DNA of 57,600 nt from Gemmatimonadales bacterium (GTDB taxonomy: Bacteria; Gemmatimonadota; Gemmatimonadetes; Gemmatimonadales; GWC2-71-9). Each line of letters opens with the position of its first letter. The stretch's first letter is position 1. The notes under the pieces are model-generated. The model did not search any database and had not been told where the DNA came from. It saw nothing but the letters and a program-made list of their open reading frames with translations. The position numbers were made by a program, and so were the translations under genes. Below, piece after piece: positions 6,160 to 14,481 of this stretch. The stretch is from the NCBI GenBank assembly GCA_011772755.1, contig WVYX01000273.1, positions 1 through 57,600 on the forward strand. Direction: 5' to 3'.

Positions 6160-9100
6160 TCATTGCTGCCGCCGATTCCGGGACAACGACTTGTAGTACT
6201 CCTCCACCAGCCTGCGATACTCTGCCGGCACCTCTTCCGAACCCGACAAGAAGAGCCGCTCGACATCGGCGCCCTCGATCTGCCGCCGGAGGGCGTACTC
6301 GAACTCCTTGAGTCCCGGAATGATGTCGCCCGCAAGCTCCGCCAGACCTCGTGGATCGCCGATGGGCAGCCGGTTCTCCAAGGCGCGAACGCCCCTGAGG
6401 ATCTCGTCGAGCCGCTGGACATCCACCCCCTCGCGCTGGAGCTCGCGCCTCAGCTCCGTCAGCTCGCTCCGTCGTTCAGCCAGCTCACGCCGGAACTGTC
6501 GCACGTCACCGGGTGAGAGCTGACCTGGGCCGCCTCCCCTCGGGGGTGCGCCACCGAGCTCGCTCGGCGCCACCCCTTCCTGAGCCTCCTGCCTCCCTTG
6601 CCCCTGCCGCCCCTGTTGCCGTCCCTGCCCTTGCTGCCCCTGCTGTGATTCCTGCCCCCGCTGTCCCTCCTCTCCCCGCGCCCTCATCCGCTCGTCCAGC
6701 GACTCCAGGGCATTCACGAGTTCTCGCGCTCGATCGAGCGACCGACTCAGGCGCTGCTCCCTTGACTCGCCGATGGCACCGAGGGCATCGCGAAGCTGCT
6801 GCGCCAACTCGTCGAGATCCGAGCCGATCTGCTCCTCGAAGTTCCGGGCGTATTCCGGTGATCGCCCCTGCACCACCCCCCGGGAAAAGCGAATCTTGTC
6901 GGCCAGCCGGGCATCCCGCATCCCCTTTGCAGCTTCCTGGAGCTTGCGGGAAGCATCAGGCTGCTCATCCCGTGAGTTCCGGGCCAGGTCAAGCAGCTGA
7001 GATTCGAGGTCATCCGCCTCGCTGGCCATCTCGTCCTTACGCTCAACCAACCTCTTCACGCGCTCGGCACGCCCCGTCTCGTCCTGTCCGAGCCGCTCCA
7101 CGTCCCGGATGACATCCCGTTCCTGTTCGGCAAGGCGCTCGGCGCGGCGCAGCGCATCTCGAACCTCCCGCTCCAAGCTGGCAGAGCGGTTCTCCTCCAG
7201 TAACCGACGCGCCTCGCGGAGCCGATCCAGCGCCGCGCTCCCCTGGGCAGCGCCCCCTGAGCGCTGATTGGCGGCAGCGCGCCGCATCGCCTCCACCGCA
7301 TCCCCGAGACGCCGCGCAGTTTCCTGGAGATCCGGCCGCGACTGCTCCCGGGCCAACCGCTCCAGTCGGCGAGCTACCTCCTCGGCTTGGTCTGCCAGGC
7401 GTCGCTGCGCCTGGCCACCACCCCCGCCCGCACTGTTGAGGTTCTGCGCCCCCGCGCGCATCCGTTCATTCTCCTGCTGCTGGCGTCGTGCCAGCTCCCT
7501 TAGCTTCTCGAGCACCTCGTCGATCTGTTGGTCAACCTGCCGCCGCTCCCCTCGATCGACGCTCTCGTACTGGTTCCGCAGCTTGTCCAGCTCAAGATCG
7601 AACAGGTCGGCCAGCTCCTCGGCACTTGCGGCCTGACCTCCACCGCCGCCCTGGCTCACCATCCGGTCGCGGAACGCCGCCTCAGCGCGCTGTAGGTGCT
7701 GCAGCGCCCGCTGCTCCGGCGAGAGCGCCTCCTGCAGCTTGCGTACCCCCAGCGACTCCTCCGCCACCTCCATTTCCTTCACGGCCTGGGGCAATGCCTC
7801 AGCGACCGCCCGGAAGGTGGAGTCGAGCTCCACGACGCGCCGCCCCTCGATTCGCCGCACCAGCGTCTCGACCTCCTCGCGGAGACGCCCCTGGGCCAGC
7901 GCCAACGTGGCGAGGTTCTCACGCATCTCGGAGCCGGTGTACTCGGTGGAGTCCCGCACCAGCTTGAACGTGGCCGCCACGATCTGCCGCTGGCGCCGGG
8001 ACAGCTCTCCCACGTTGTCCCCAGCTCCCCCACCACCACCACCCTGAGCCTCGGCCTGACGGTACCGCCGGTCGAACGGCCGAACTTCCATGAAGTAGAT
8101 GTCAGTGGTGGTCGTCTGTGGCCCGCCGACTCGGTTGCCGTCCGTCGCGCGGGCGAAATACGAGATGAAGTCGCCAGGCTGGAGCTCGGTCTCCTCGAGA
8201 TAGAACGTATGCCCAGCTAGGAGCTGCTTCCGGGCACCACCACCCGTGTACAGCTCCACAATCTGCTCCGGTCCACCGTTCACCGAGTACACCAGTTCGA
8301 GCTGGCCGACGCCGTAGTCGTCTTCCGCCTCCACCTCGACGAAAACCTCCTCGATGCTCGTCACGGTGATGTCACGCCCCGGCTTGGCGAACGAGACCGC
8401 TGGAGGCTGATCACTGAGCGCGTCGATGTAGTAGTCGGGAGAACCCACGACCTCGGTCCCGTCGAGGCTATGCAACACAACCCGGTACAACCCGTCCCTT
8501 CTGACCTGGAGCGTCCCAGTCAGTATGCCGTCGGCCGACTCAAGGGGAATCGTGTCCCGCTCGTCGATCACGATGGCGCCGCCGTCCACCGGCATGGTGG
8601 GGATGACCGTCAGGACGACCCGGGTCCCGGCGAGGGCGGCTATGTCGCCACCGTCCTCGTAGCGCTGCGGGCTGAGCCCCGTGTACGCAGGGAAGCGGTA
8701 CTCGAGGTCGATCCGGTCCACATAGGGCAGATCCCGGACCTCGATCCGATAGACTGCAGAGCGAACACCGCTCGCCTCCACCAGGTACTCGGTGGCCTGT
8801 TCGAGGTTGAACGCCAAGAAGACGTACTCCCCAACCTCCTCGTCAATCGTCATGGGCCAGCGCACCCATTGCTCTTCATCGCCCCGCTTGAGGGCGATCT
8901 CCACCAGCTCCGAATCGAAGTTCCGGAGGCGGGCCGTCACCTTGAGATCCGCACCCCGGGGCACCGCAGCGTCACCCGGCTCGACCTCGATACTGTAGGG
9001 ACTGCTCGCCGGTCCGGTACTCCACGGGGCCAAGAGGAACGGCGCGCTGTTGGCGACGAAACCGGGACGCAGCAGGAAGACCGCCGCACTCATCAGCGTC

Positions 9101-9618
9101 ACGCCCACCAGCATGCCGGAGAACCTGGCCAGCCGCGGCTGCTCCACATGGCGGCCGTACTCGATGGCAGCACAGCTCTCTACGGCACGCTCTACCAGTC
9201 GCTGAATGAGGGCAGGCGAGGGTGCAGTGCGGTCGCCACCGTCGTTGTCCGGACCGAACTCCACCGCGCTCAATACCTGTCCCTGGAGGGAGGGCTCATG
9301 CTCTTCCAGATACAGTGCCACCCGCTCGTCGGACACCTGGCTCCGCAGGGGCATCACCAGGAACCGGATGGCGATTCCTATGAGTGAAGCATACGCCAGC
9401 AGCCGAAACACCAGGATCGCCGAGGGCGTGAACCGGAACTGGTCCATGCCGTAGGCCGAAACAACGAAGACCACCAGGGCAGTGCTCACCAGGATCGCGA
9501 CGCCACGAACGGCGACCCGGAGTCGCCACCGGTTCCGCACCGAACGGATGACGCGGAGCAGGGCTTCGTGATCCGACAGCGTCGCGTGAGGCTGCGATTC
9601 GAACAAGCTTCGCATCAC
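6160..9618 (-). CDS. Giant DUF4175-family membrane protein with long coiled coils
   Basis: An 1152-residue protein. Two membrane segments lie near the N-terminus (about 37-57 and 66-88) and a third near 171-187; then a beta-rich extracytoplasmic region (about 200-520) and a very long helical region rich in Glu, Arg and Gln (about 540-1150). A Gln/Gly/Arg low-complexity stretch sits at about 976-1010. This architecture matches DUF4175 proteins found next to MoxR/DUF58/VWA genes. It is the last gene of the operon, 21 bp after the BatA-like gene. Function is unknown; a scaffold reaching across the periplasm is my inference. Confidence 0.85.
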   Translation of the reverse strand: MMRSLFESQPHATLSDHEALLRVIRSVRNRWRLRVAVRGVAILVSTALVVFVVSAYGMDQFRFTPSAILVFRLLAYASLIGIAIRFLVMPLRSQVSDERVALYLEEHEPSLQGQVLSAVEFGPDNDGGDRTAPSPALIQRLVERAVESCAAIEYGRHVEQPRLARFSGMLVGVTLMSAAVFLLRPGFVANSAPFLLAPWSTGPASSPYSIEVEPGDAAVPRGADLKVTARLRNFDSELVEIALKRGDEEQWVRWPMTIDEEVGEYVFLAFNLEQATEYLVEASGVRSAVYRIEVRDLPYVDRIDLEYRFPAYTGLSPQRYEDGGDIAALAGTRVVLTVIPTMPVDGGAIVIDERDTIPLESADGILTGTLQVRRDGLYRVVLHSLDGTEVVGSPDYYIDALSDQPPAVSFAKPGRDITVTSIEEVFVEVEAEDDYGVGQLELVYSVNGGPEQIVELYTGGGARKQLLAGHTFYLEETELQPGDFISYFARATDGNRVGGPQTTTTDIYFMEVRPFDRRYRQAEAQGGGGGGAGDNVGELSRRQRQIVAATFKLVRDSTEYTGSEMRENLATLALAQGRLREEVETLVRRIEGRRVVELDSTFRAVAEALPQAVKEMEVAEESLGVRKLQEALSPEQRALQHLQRAEAAFRDRMVSQGGGGGQAASAEELADLFDLELDKLRNQYESVDRGERRQVDQQIDEVLEKLRELARRQQQENERMRAGAQNLNSAGGGGGQAQRRLADQAEEVARRLERLAREQSRPDLQETARRLGDAVEAMRRAAANQRSGGAAQGSAALDRLREARRLLEENRSASLEREVRDALRRAERLAEQERDVIRDVERLGQDETGRAERVKRLVERKDEMASEADDLESQLLDLARNSRDEQPDASRKLQEAAKGMRDARLADKIRFSRGVVQGRSPEYARNFEEQIGSDLDELAQQLRDALGAIGESREQRLSRSLDRARELVNALESLDERMRARGEEGQRGQESQQGQQGQGRQQGRQGQGRQEAQEGVAPSELGGAPPRGGGPGQLSPGDVRQFRRELAERRSELTELRRELQREGVDVQRLDEILRGVRALENRLPIGDPRGLAELAGDIIPGLKEFEYALRRQIEGADVERLFLSGSEEVPAEYRRLVEEYYKSLSRNRRQQ

Positions 9619-9639
9619 GTCCTCCAGGTGCGGTTGAGC

Positions 9640-11745
9640 CTAGCGTGCGGCACGTGACAGCCGGGTGGCCAGGGCGGTTTCGGCGAGCAGGAGTAGCAGG
9701 ACGGCCACTAAGAGATACCACCACAGGCCCTGGCGACGTTCCCTCTGAGCCGGCGTGAGCGCGGCGGCCAACGTCGCCGCTCGATCGTCACCGTCGCCCC
9801 TGGGAGTGACTGCCCCGACCAGTTCCTCCGGGTCGAGGGGCGTCAGATCCGACTCCACATAGTCGAGATTGACGGCCACGACTCTGCGCTCAAAGGCAGT
9901 CCCCTCCATGGGCCGGATGACGTAGAAGCCGTGCCCGCGGAGCTCGAGGTGGCGGCGGTCTCCTCCCGCTGAAGCCATGAACCGCTCGCCGGAGGGCGTC
10001 TCGATGACCAGCTCCTGCTGTTCCTCATCCGCCTCGAGCGCCGGCGGCGCTCCCCACGGTTGCGCCGTCGGGTCGAGGGCCAGATCGACCACCTGACCCG
10101 CCGTGTACCACGGTGGAGCCTGGCGGTAGCCCGACAGATGTCGGGCGACCTCGTGCACGAACGGGAGAAACACCGGCTGGACCGGCAGATCATTCCACAG
10201 GTTGGCGAGCCCGGCGGTCCACACCATCACTCTGCCCGCCCCCGCGGCAACTTCCGTAAGGGCAATCGCCCCGTCGTCGAACCGGGCGAGTACCGCAGCC
10301 GCGGGTGGGCCCTCGTAGCGGCGGTATCGGAAAAACCGCGTGGCCGAGAAGTCTCCACTCCGCGGCGCACTGAACGGCGCGAACACCGGATGACTGTACT
10401 CCAAGATGCTCAGTGTCCCGCCGCGCCCACCCAGCCGGTCCACCACCGTTCCGGGACCCGGCCCGAGCAACCCGGCCACGTCGGCGGTCCACGCTCCCTG
10501 GCCGCTGCGCCGACCGAGCACCACGAGGAGACCACCACCCCCCGCGACGAACTGGCGCAGCCTCTGTCCGGCGGCGCCCCGAGGGAACGGCGCGTCGCTG
10601 AGGATCACCAGCGCCCGTTCATCCAGGTCGCTGGGCACGAACTGCGTCACGCGCTTTACCTCGATATCGAACGGGGGATCGTACCCGATACTCAGCGCGC
10701 GTCGCAGATAGAGCGTCTCGGACGAGCGAGCGCTGGGATGCTGCAGGACGAGGATCGGCACCGCGCGAACGGGGGCAACCACGAAGTGGAATGCGTCGTC
10801 CTGGGACAGCCGGTCCCCCTCTACCCACACGCGCCCCGGTGTGACCCGGTCAGGCACGGCCAGCGCCCCAAAACGCACCGTTGCTGACCCGTCCGACGGA
10901 AGGTCGACAGACCGGCGCTGCAGCTCCTGGCCATCGATCTCCAGGACCACCGGCAGATCGGAGACCGGCACCGTGGCGGCATTTGCCACGCGCGCCGATA
11001 CTGCCACGCGGTTGGAACCCGACTGCGGCGAGCGGTCGAGCAGCACTCCGGTGACCGCCAGGTTGGCGGGCTCGGGATCGGAGAGGTCGATCGGCCTGAT
11101 GACGGTTCCCTCCGGCAAGCGGAGATCTTGCTGCCCCTCCCAGCCCACTCTCTGAAAGTCCGTGATGAGCACGACCTCCCGCTGAGGCAGGTCTGAAGCC
11201 TCGAGCAGATCTCTGGCCAACTGGAACGCGGGACCGTACTGCGTGCTACCGGAACCCAGTTTGGCGCGATCGAGCACTCTATGGAGGGTGGTACCGTCTC
11301 CACTGCGGTGATTCGCCGCCTCCGCCCCATCCGAGAACAGCACGATGGTCGCCCGGTCGTCGTGCTCCAGACCGTCGATCGCCCGTCGCGCAGCGGCCAC
11401 GGCACGAGACCAGCGGTCCCCGTACCCCATGCTGTAGGAACGGTCCAGGAGAATCACCACCTCTCGCGCCGTTCCCAGCACCGCTGGACCGAGGGACGCC
11501 CTCTCCAGCAGCGGGCGCGCGAACGCCGCAGCCACCAGCAGGATGGCAGCCACGCGCAACAGGAACAGCAGCCAGTGTCGAATCCGCTGCCGTCGCACCG
11601 TGCGGTACGGCACCCGGCGCAGGAACATGAGCGACGGAAATTGAATCGCGTCACGCCGCTCCCGATGGGTGAGGTGGATCAGGATCGGGATGGCCAGGGC
11701 CGCGAGGCCCGCAAGGAACAGCGGCGCGAGGAATGTGAAGCCCAT
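9640..11745 (-). CDS. BatA-like membrane protein with von Willebrand A domain
   Basis: A 701-residue protein opening MGFTFLAPLFLAGLAALAIP, the BatA N-terminal (aerotolerance) signature with two membrane helices (about 5-25 and 58-76). A VWA domain follows with an intact MIDAS: D101-R-S103-Y-S105, a Thr near GSTQYGPA, and the Asp of ITDFQ. Middle and C-terminal parts resemble a periplasmic beta-rich region plus a glutamine-amidotransferase-like fold without obvious catalytic residues; a last helix (GLWWYLLVAVLLLLLAE) anchors the end. Its ATG shares one base with the TAA of the DUF58 gene. VWA proteins of this type act with MoxR ATPases as chaperone or adaptor. Confidence 0.9.
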   Translation of the reverse strand: MGFTFLAPLFLAGLAALAIPILIHLTHRERRDAIQFPSLMFLRRVPYRTVRRQRIRHWLLFLLRVAAILLVAAAFARPLLERASLGPAVLGTAREVVILLDRSYSMGYGDRWSRAVAAARRAIDGLEHDDRATIVLFSDGAEAANHRSGDGTTLHRVLDRAKLGSGSTQYGPAFQLARDLLEASDLPQREVVLITDFQRVGWEGQQDLRLPEGTVIRPIDLSDPEPANLAVTGVLLDRSPQSGSNRVAVSARVANAATVPVSDLPVVLEIDGQELQRRSVDLPSDGSATVRFGALAVPDRVTPGRVWVEGDRLSQDDAFHFVVAPVRAVPILVLQHPSARSSETLYLRRALSIGYDPPFDIEVKRVTQFVPSDLDERALVILSDAPFPRGAAGQRLRQFVAGGGGLLVVLGRRSGQGAWTADVAGLLGPGPGTVVDRLGGRGGTLSILEYSHPVFAPFSAPRSGDFSATRFFRYRRYEGPPAAAVLARFDDGAIALTEVAAGAGRVMVWTAGLANLWNDLPVQPVFLPFVHEVARHLSGYRQAPPWYTAGQVVDLALDPTAQPWGAPPALEADEEQQELVIETPSGERFMASAGGDRRHLELRGHGFYVIRPMEGTAFERRVVAVNLDYVESDLTPLDPEELVGAVTPRGDGDDRAATLAAALTPAQRERRQGLWWYLLVAVLLLLLAETALATRLSRAAR

Positions 11746-12638
11746 TATCGCACCCGGCTCAGCCGCTGGCGACGGGAGAGGTACTCGAACAGGGCGTAGT
11801 CCAACGGCTGCGACGTATCGAAGAAGGAGTAGTCGATCTGGCTCTGCGCCATGCGATCGGCGAGCGTCTCCAGGTGCTGCGACATCAAGGTGCGATACTC
11901 ATCTCGCAGCGTCTCTGGGACCACCGGGATGCGGTCGCCACTCTCCAGGTCCTCGAATTGGGCCGCTTCTTCGAAGGGGAACTCAACCTCCGCGGGATCG
12001 AGAATGTGGAATACGATCACGTCGTTTCCCGTGTATCGCAGGCGATTCACGGCGCGCATGATAGTGGCGGGCTCCTCGTACAGATCGGAGATGAGCACGA
12101 GGATACTCCGCCGTCGGATGCTCTCGGTGACCTTGAGCAGGGGTCCTTCGATATCTCCCCGGCGGCCAGCCTGGATCCGGGCGATCGTATGCAGCACGAT
12201 CTCGAGGTGCTTGGCCGAGCTCGGTACGAACTCGAGGACCTTGTCGTCGAACGTGACGATGCCGACCCGATCCCTCTGGCGGCGCGAGAAGTAGGCGAGG
12301 CAGGCAGCCAGGTATCGGCCGTAGTCGAGCTTGGTGATCCCGCGGCTGCCGTACTGCATTGACCCGGACACGTCGAACAGCACGCTGAAGTTGGCGTTGG
12401 TGTCGGCTTCGAACTCCTTCACGTAGAACCGGTCGGTGCGGCCGAACACGCGCCAATCCATCCGACGGATATCGTCGCCCGGCATGTACGGACGGTGTTC
12501 CGCGAAGTCGATGGAAAGGCCGAAGTACGGCGAGTGGTGCAGGCCGTTGATGAACCCATCCACCACCGTCCGGGCCAGCAGCTCGAGGCTGCCAATCCTG
12601 GACAACACGGTTGGGTCGAGAAAGCGGGTAGCCGTCAC
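11745..12638 (-). CDS. DUF58 protein with VWA-like MIDAS
   Basis: A 297-residue cytosolic protein carrying the DUF58 hallmark HRPYMPGDDIRRMDWRVFGR (about 49-68) and a complete MIDAS at D89-V-S91-G-S93 (FDVSGSMQYGS). DUF58 proteins are the constant partners of MoxR ATPases. The gene overlaps moxR by 4 bp (ATGA) upstream and the BatA-like gene by 1 bp downstream, so the three are almost certainly co-translated. A role in binding MoxR and passing force or specificity to the membrane VWA proteins is inferred from family knowledge. Confidence 0.92.
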   Translation of the reverse strand: MTATRFLDPTVLSRIGSLELLARTVVDGFINGLHHSPYFGLSIDFAEHRPYMPGDDIRRMDWRVFGRTDRFYVKEFEADTNANFSVLFDVSGSMQYGSRGITKLDYGRYLAACLAYFSRRQRDRVGIVTFDDKVLEFVPSSAKHLEIVLHTIARIQAGRRGDIEGPLLKVTESIRRRSILVLISDLYEEPATIMRAVNRLRYTGNDVIVFHILDPAEVEFPFEEAAQFEDLESGDRIPVVPETLRDEYRTLMSQHLETLADRMAQSQIDYSFFDTSQPLDYALFEYLSRRQRLSRVR

Positions 12639-13663
12639 ATTCCGGATTTCGGCGTCGGCACCGCGTCGAGCAGCTGGTCGATGAGCTCGTCGGACGTGAT
12701 GAGCTCGGACTCCGCGTGGAAGTTCTTCAAGATCCGATGCCGCAAGACCGGGTGAGCCAGGGCCCGAATGTCATCGAAGGTGACATGGTAGCGCCCGTCT
12801 ACCAGCGCACGAGCCTTCGCACCGAGAATGAGGTACTGAGCCGCCCGCACGCTGGCACCGTACGAGACCCACTTCTTGATGAAGTCGGGTGCCCCATTCT
12901 CACTCGGTCGGCTGGTCCGCACCAGGTTCACCGTATACCGCAGCACGGCGTCGGACACCGGGACTTTCCGCACCAGCTCCTGGAAGGCCACGATATCTCG
13001 CCCCGTGACGGCATGCTCGAAACGGTAGTCCTCCACTGCCGTGGTGTTGCGGACGATCTCGAGCTCCTCATCCTCCGGTGAGTATTCGATCACGATGTTG
13101 AACATGAAGCGATCGAGCTGGGCTTCCGGCAGCGGATAGGTTCCTTCCAGCTCGATGGGGTTCTGCGTGGCGAACACGAAGAAGGGCTCTTCGAGAGCGT
13201 AGGTTCGTCCCTGCACCGTGACCCGATGCTCCTGCATGGCCTCCAACAACGCGGCCTGGGTCTTGGGCGGTGTGCGGTTGATCTCATCGGCCAGCACGAT
13301 GTTCGCGAAGATCGGCCCCGGCATGAACACCATCTGCCGCTGACCAGTCTTTGGATCTTCCTGCACCAAGTCGGTGCCGGTAATGTCCGAAGGCATCAGG
13401 TCAGGCGTGAACTGAATGCGGGAAAACTTGAGATCCAGAACTTCAGCGATGGTGTGGATCAGGAGCGTCTTCGCTAATCCCGGCACGCCGACGATCAGGC
13501 TGTTGCCACCCACAAACAGCGAGAGGAGGACCTGATCAACCACGTCTTGCTGCCCCACGATGAGCTTCCGGAGCTCCTCCAGTATACGCTCGCGCCCAGC
13601 GTTCAGCCGATCAGCCAGCGCTATGTCGTCGGTCTCATCCAGGGCCACTTGTTGAGTTGTCAT
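12635..13663 (-). CDS. MoxR-family AAA+ ATPase
   Basis: A 342-residue AAA+ ATPase with Walker A GVPGLAKT (59-66), Walker B IVLADEINR (122-130), sensor 1 in FFVFATQNPIE (161-171) and the MoxR-specific block PSDITGTDLV. MoxR ATPases act as chaperones that mature or insert metal-binding or membrane complexes together with VWA proteins. It sits in the middle of the operon, 10 bp after the second DUF4159 gene and overlapping the DUF58 gene. The target complex is unknown; the periplasm-facing partners in the operon are the likely clients. Confidence 0.95.
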   Translation of the reverse strand: MTTQQVALDETDDIALADRLNAGRERILEELRKLIVGQQDVVDQVLLSLFVGGNSLIVGVPGLAKTLLIHTIAEVLDLKFSRIQFTPDLMPSDITGTDLVQEDPKTGQRQMVFMPGPIFANIVLADEINRTPPKTQAALLEAMQEHRVTVQGRTYALEEPFFVFATQNPIELEGTYPLPEAQLDRFMFNIVIEYSPEDEELEIVRNTTAVEDYRFEHAVTGRDIVAFQELVRKVPVSDAVLRYTVNLVRTSRPSENGAPDFIKKWVSYGASVRAAQYLILGAKARALVDGRYHVTFDDIRALAHPVLRHRILKNFHAESELITSDELIDQLLDAVPTPKSGM

Positions 13664-13673
13664 GAGTCTCCCG

Positions 13674-14480
13674 TTAGTGGGTCATCGCGTAGACGATGTA
13701 GTTGATGCCGAGCTTGTAGGCCTCGTTCGTCAGGTCGATCGGTATCCAACCCGTATCCGACCACTCCCACGACTCACCGATGTCATTGTTGTAGTTGGCG
13801 ATCACCATCAACCGCTTGTTGGGATCGTTGTCCTCGAAGACGCCGTAGAACACGGATGGCACGAACCGATACGGATGGATGTACTGATCTAGCGACTCGA
13901 TCTCGAAGAAGGAGTGAAAGATCGGATGGGACGCGTCGAGCCTCACCAACCGGTGGTTCGGCAGTACCCGCCGCATCTGCTCCTCGAAATTGAACCAGTG
14001 GCCGCCCACGAAATCATCGAAGATGACGAAGCCGCCCTTGTGGAGGTAGTCCCGGAACCCTTCCACCTCGGCCTCAGTCAGGGTCCAGTAGCCCGGCTCC
14101 GACATGTATGCCACCGGATACTTGAACAGCTCAGGGTCATCCAACGCCAGGATGTTGCTCGCGTTCGTGAGCGGGCTCAGCGTGGTGACCTCACTGAGAA
14201 TCCTGGTGAAATGCCGTTCCGCCCGGGGATAGTCGTGATCCCACTGGTAGTTGACACCACCGAAGAAGCCTCCGCCCCCGCCCCAGCCGATCGCGGTCGG
14301 CGTGAACCGAAGCCGTACGAAGGCGAAGCGCCCATCGTAGGGTACGTTGAATTCCTCGAAGTTCACGTTCTCGGGCGGCGGGCGCCGGGGAAAGCTCCTC
14401 GAACGGCGCTGCCCTTCCAGCGGAGACACCGTGAGCGCCAGCGCCGCAACGAGCAGCACCGAACGAGCTGCACAGGCCAT
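13674..14480 (-). CDS. Exported DUF4159 protein (second copy)
   Basis: A 268-residue protein with a signal peptide (MACAARSVLLVAALALTVSPLEG). DUF4159 has a Rossmann-like, glutamine-amidotransferase-related fold: VAYMSEPGYWTLTEAEVEGFRDYLHKGGFVIFDDFVGGHWFNFE is the core, followed by HPIFHSFF. The ATG at 14480 lies one base after the TAG of the TPR gene; longer frames upstream are antisense-like and rejected. A paralogue with the same blocks begins the operon at 21246. A short Gly run (WGGGGGFFGG) follows the conserved start of the domain. Enzyme activity is not known. Confidence 0.9.
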   Translation of the reverse strand: MACAARSVLLVAALALTVSPLEGQRRSRSFPRRPPPENVNFEEFNVPYDGRFAFVRLRFTPTAIGWGGGGGFFGGVNYQWDHDYPRAERHFTRILSEVTTLSPLTNASNILALDDPELFKYPVAYMSEPGYWTLTEAEVEGFRDYLHKGGFVIFDDFVGGHWFNFEEQMRRVLPNHRLVRLDASHPIFHSFFEIESLDQYIHPYRFVPSVFYGVFEDNDPNKRLMVIANYNNDIGESWEWSDTGWIPIDLTNEAYKLGINYIVYAMTH

Positions 14481-14481
14481 G

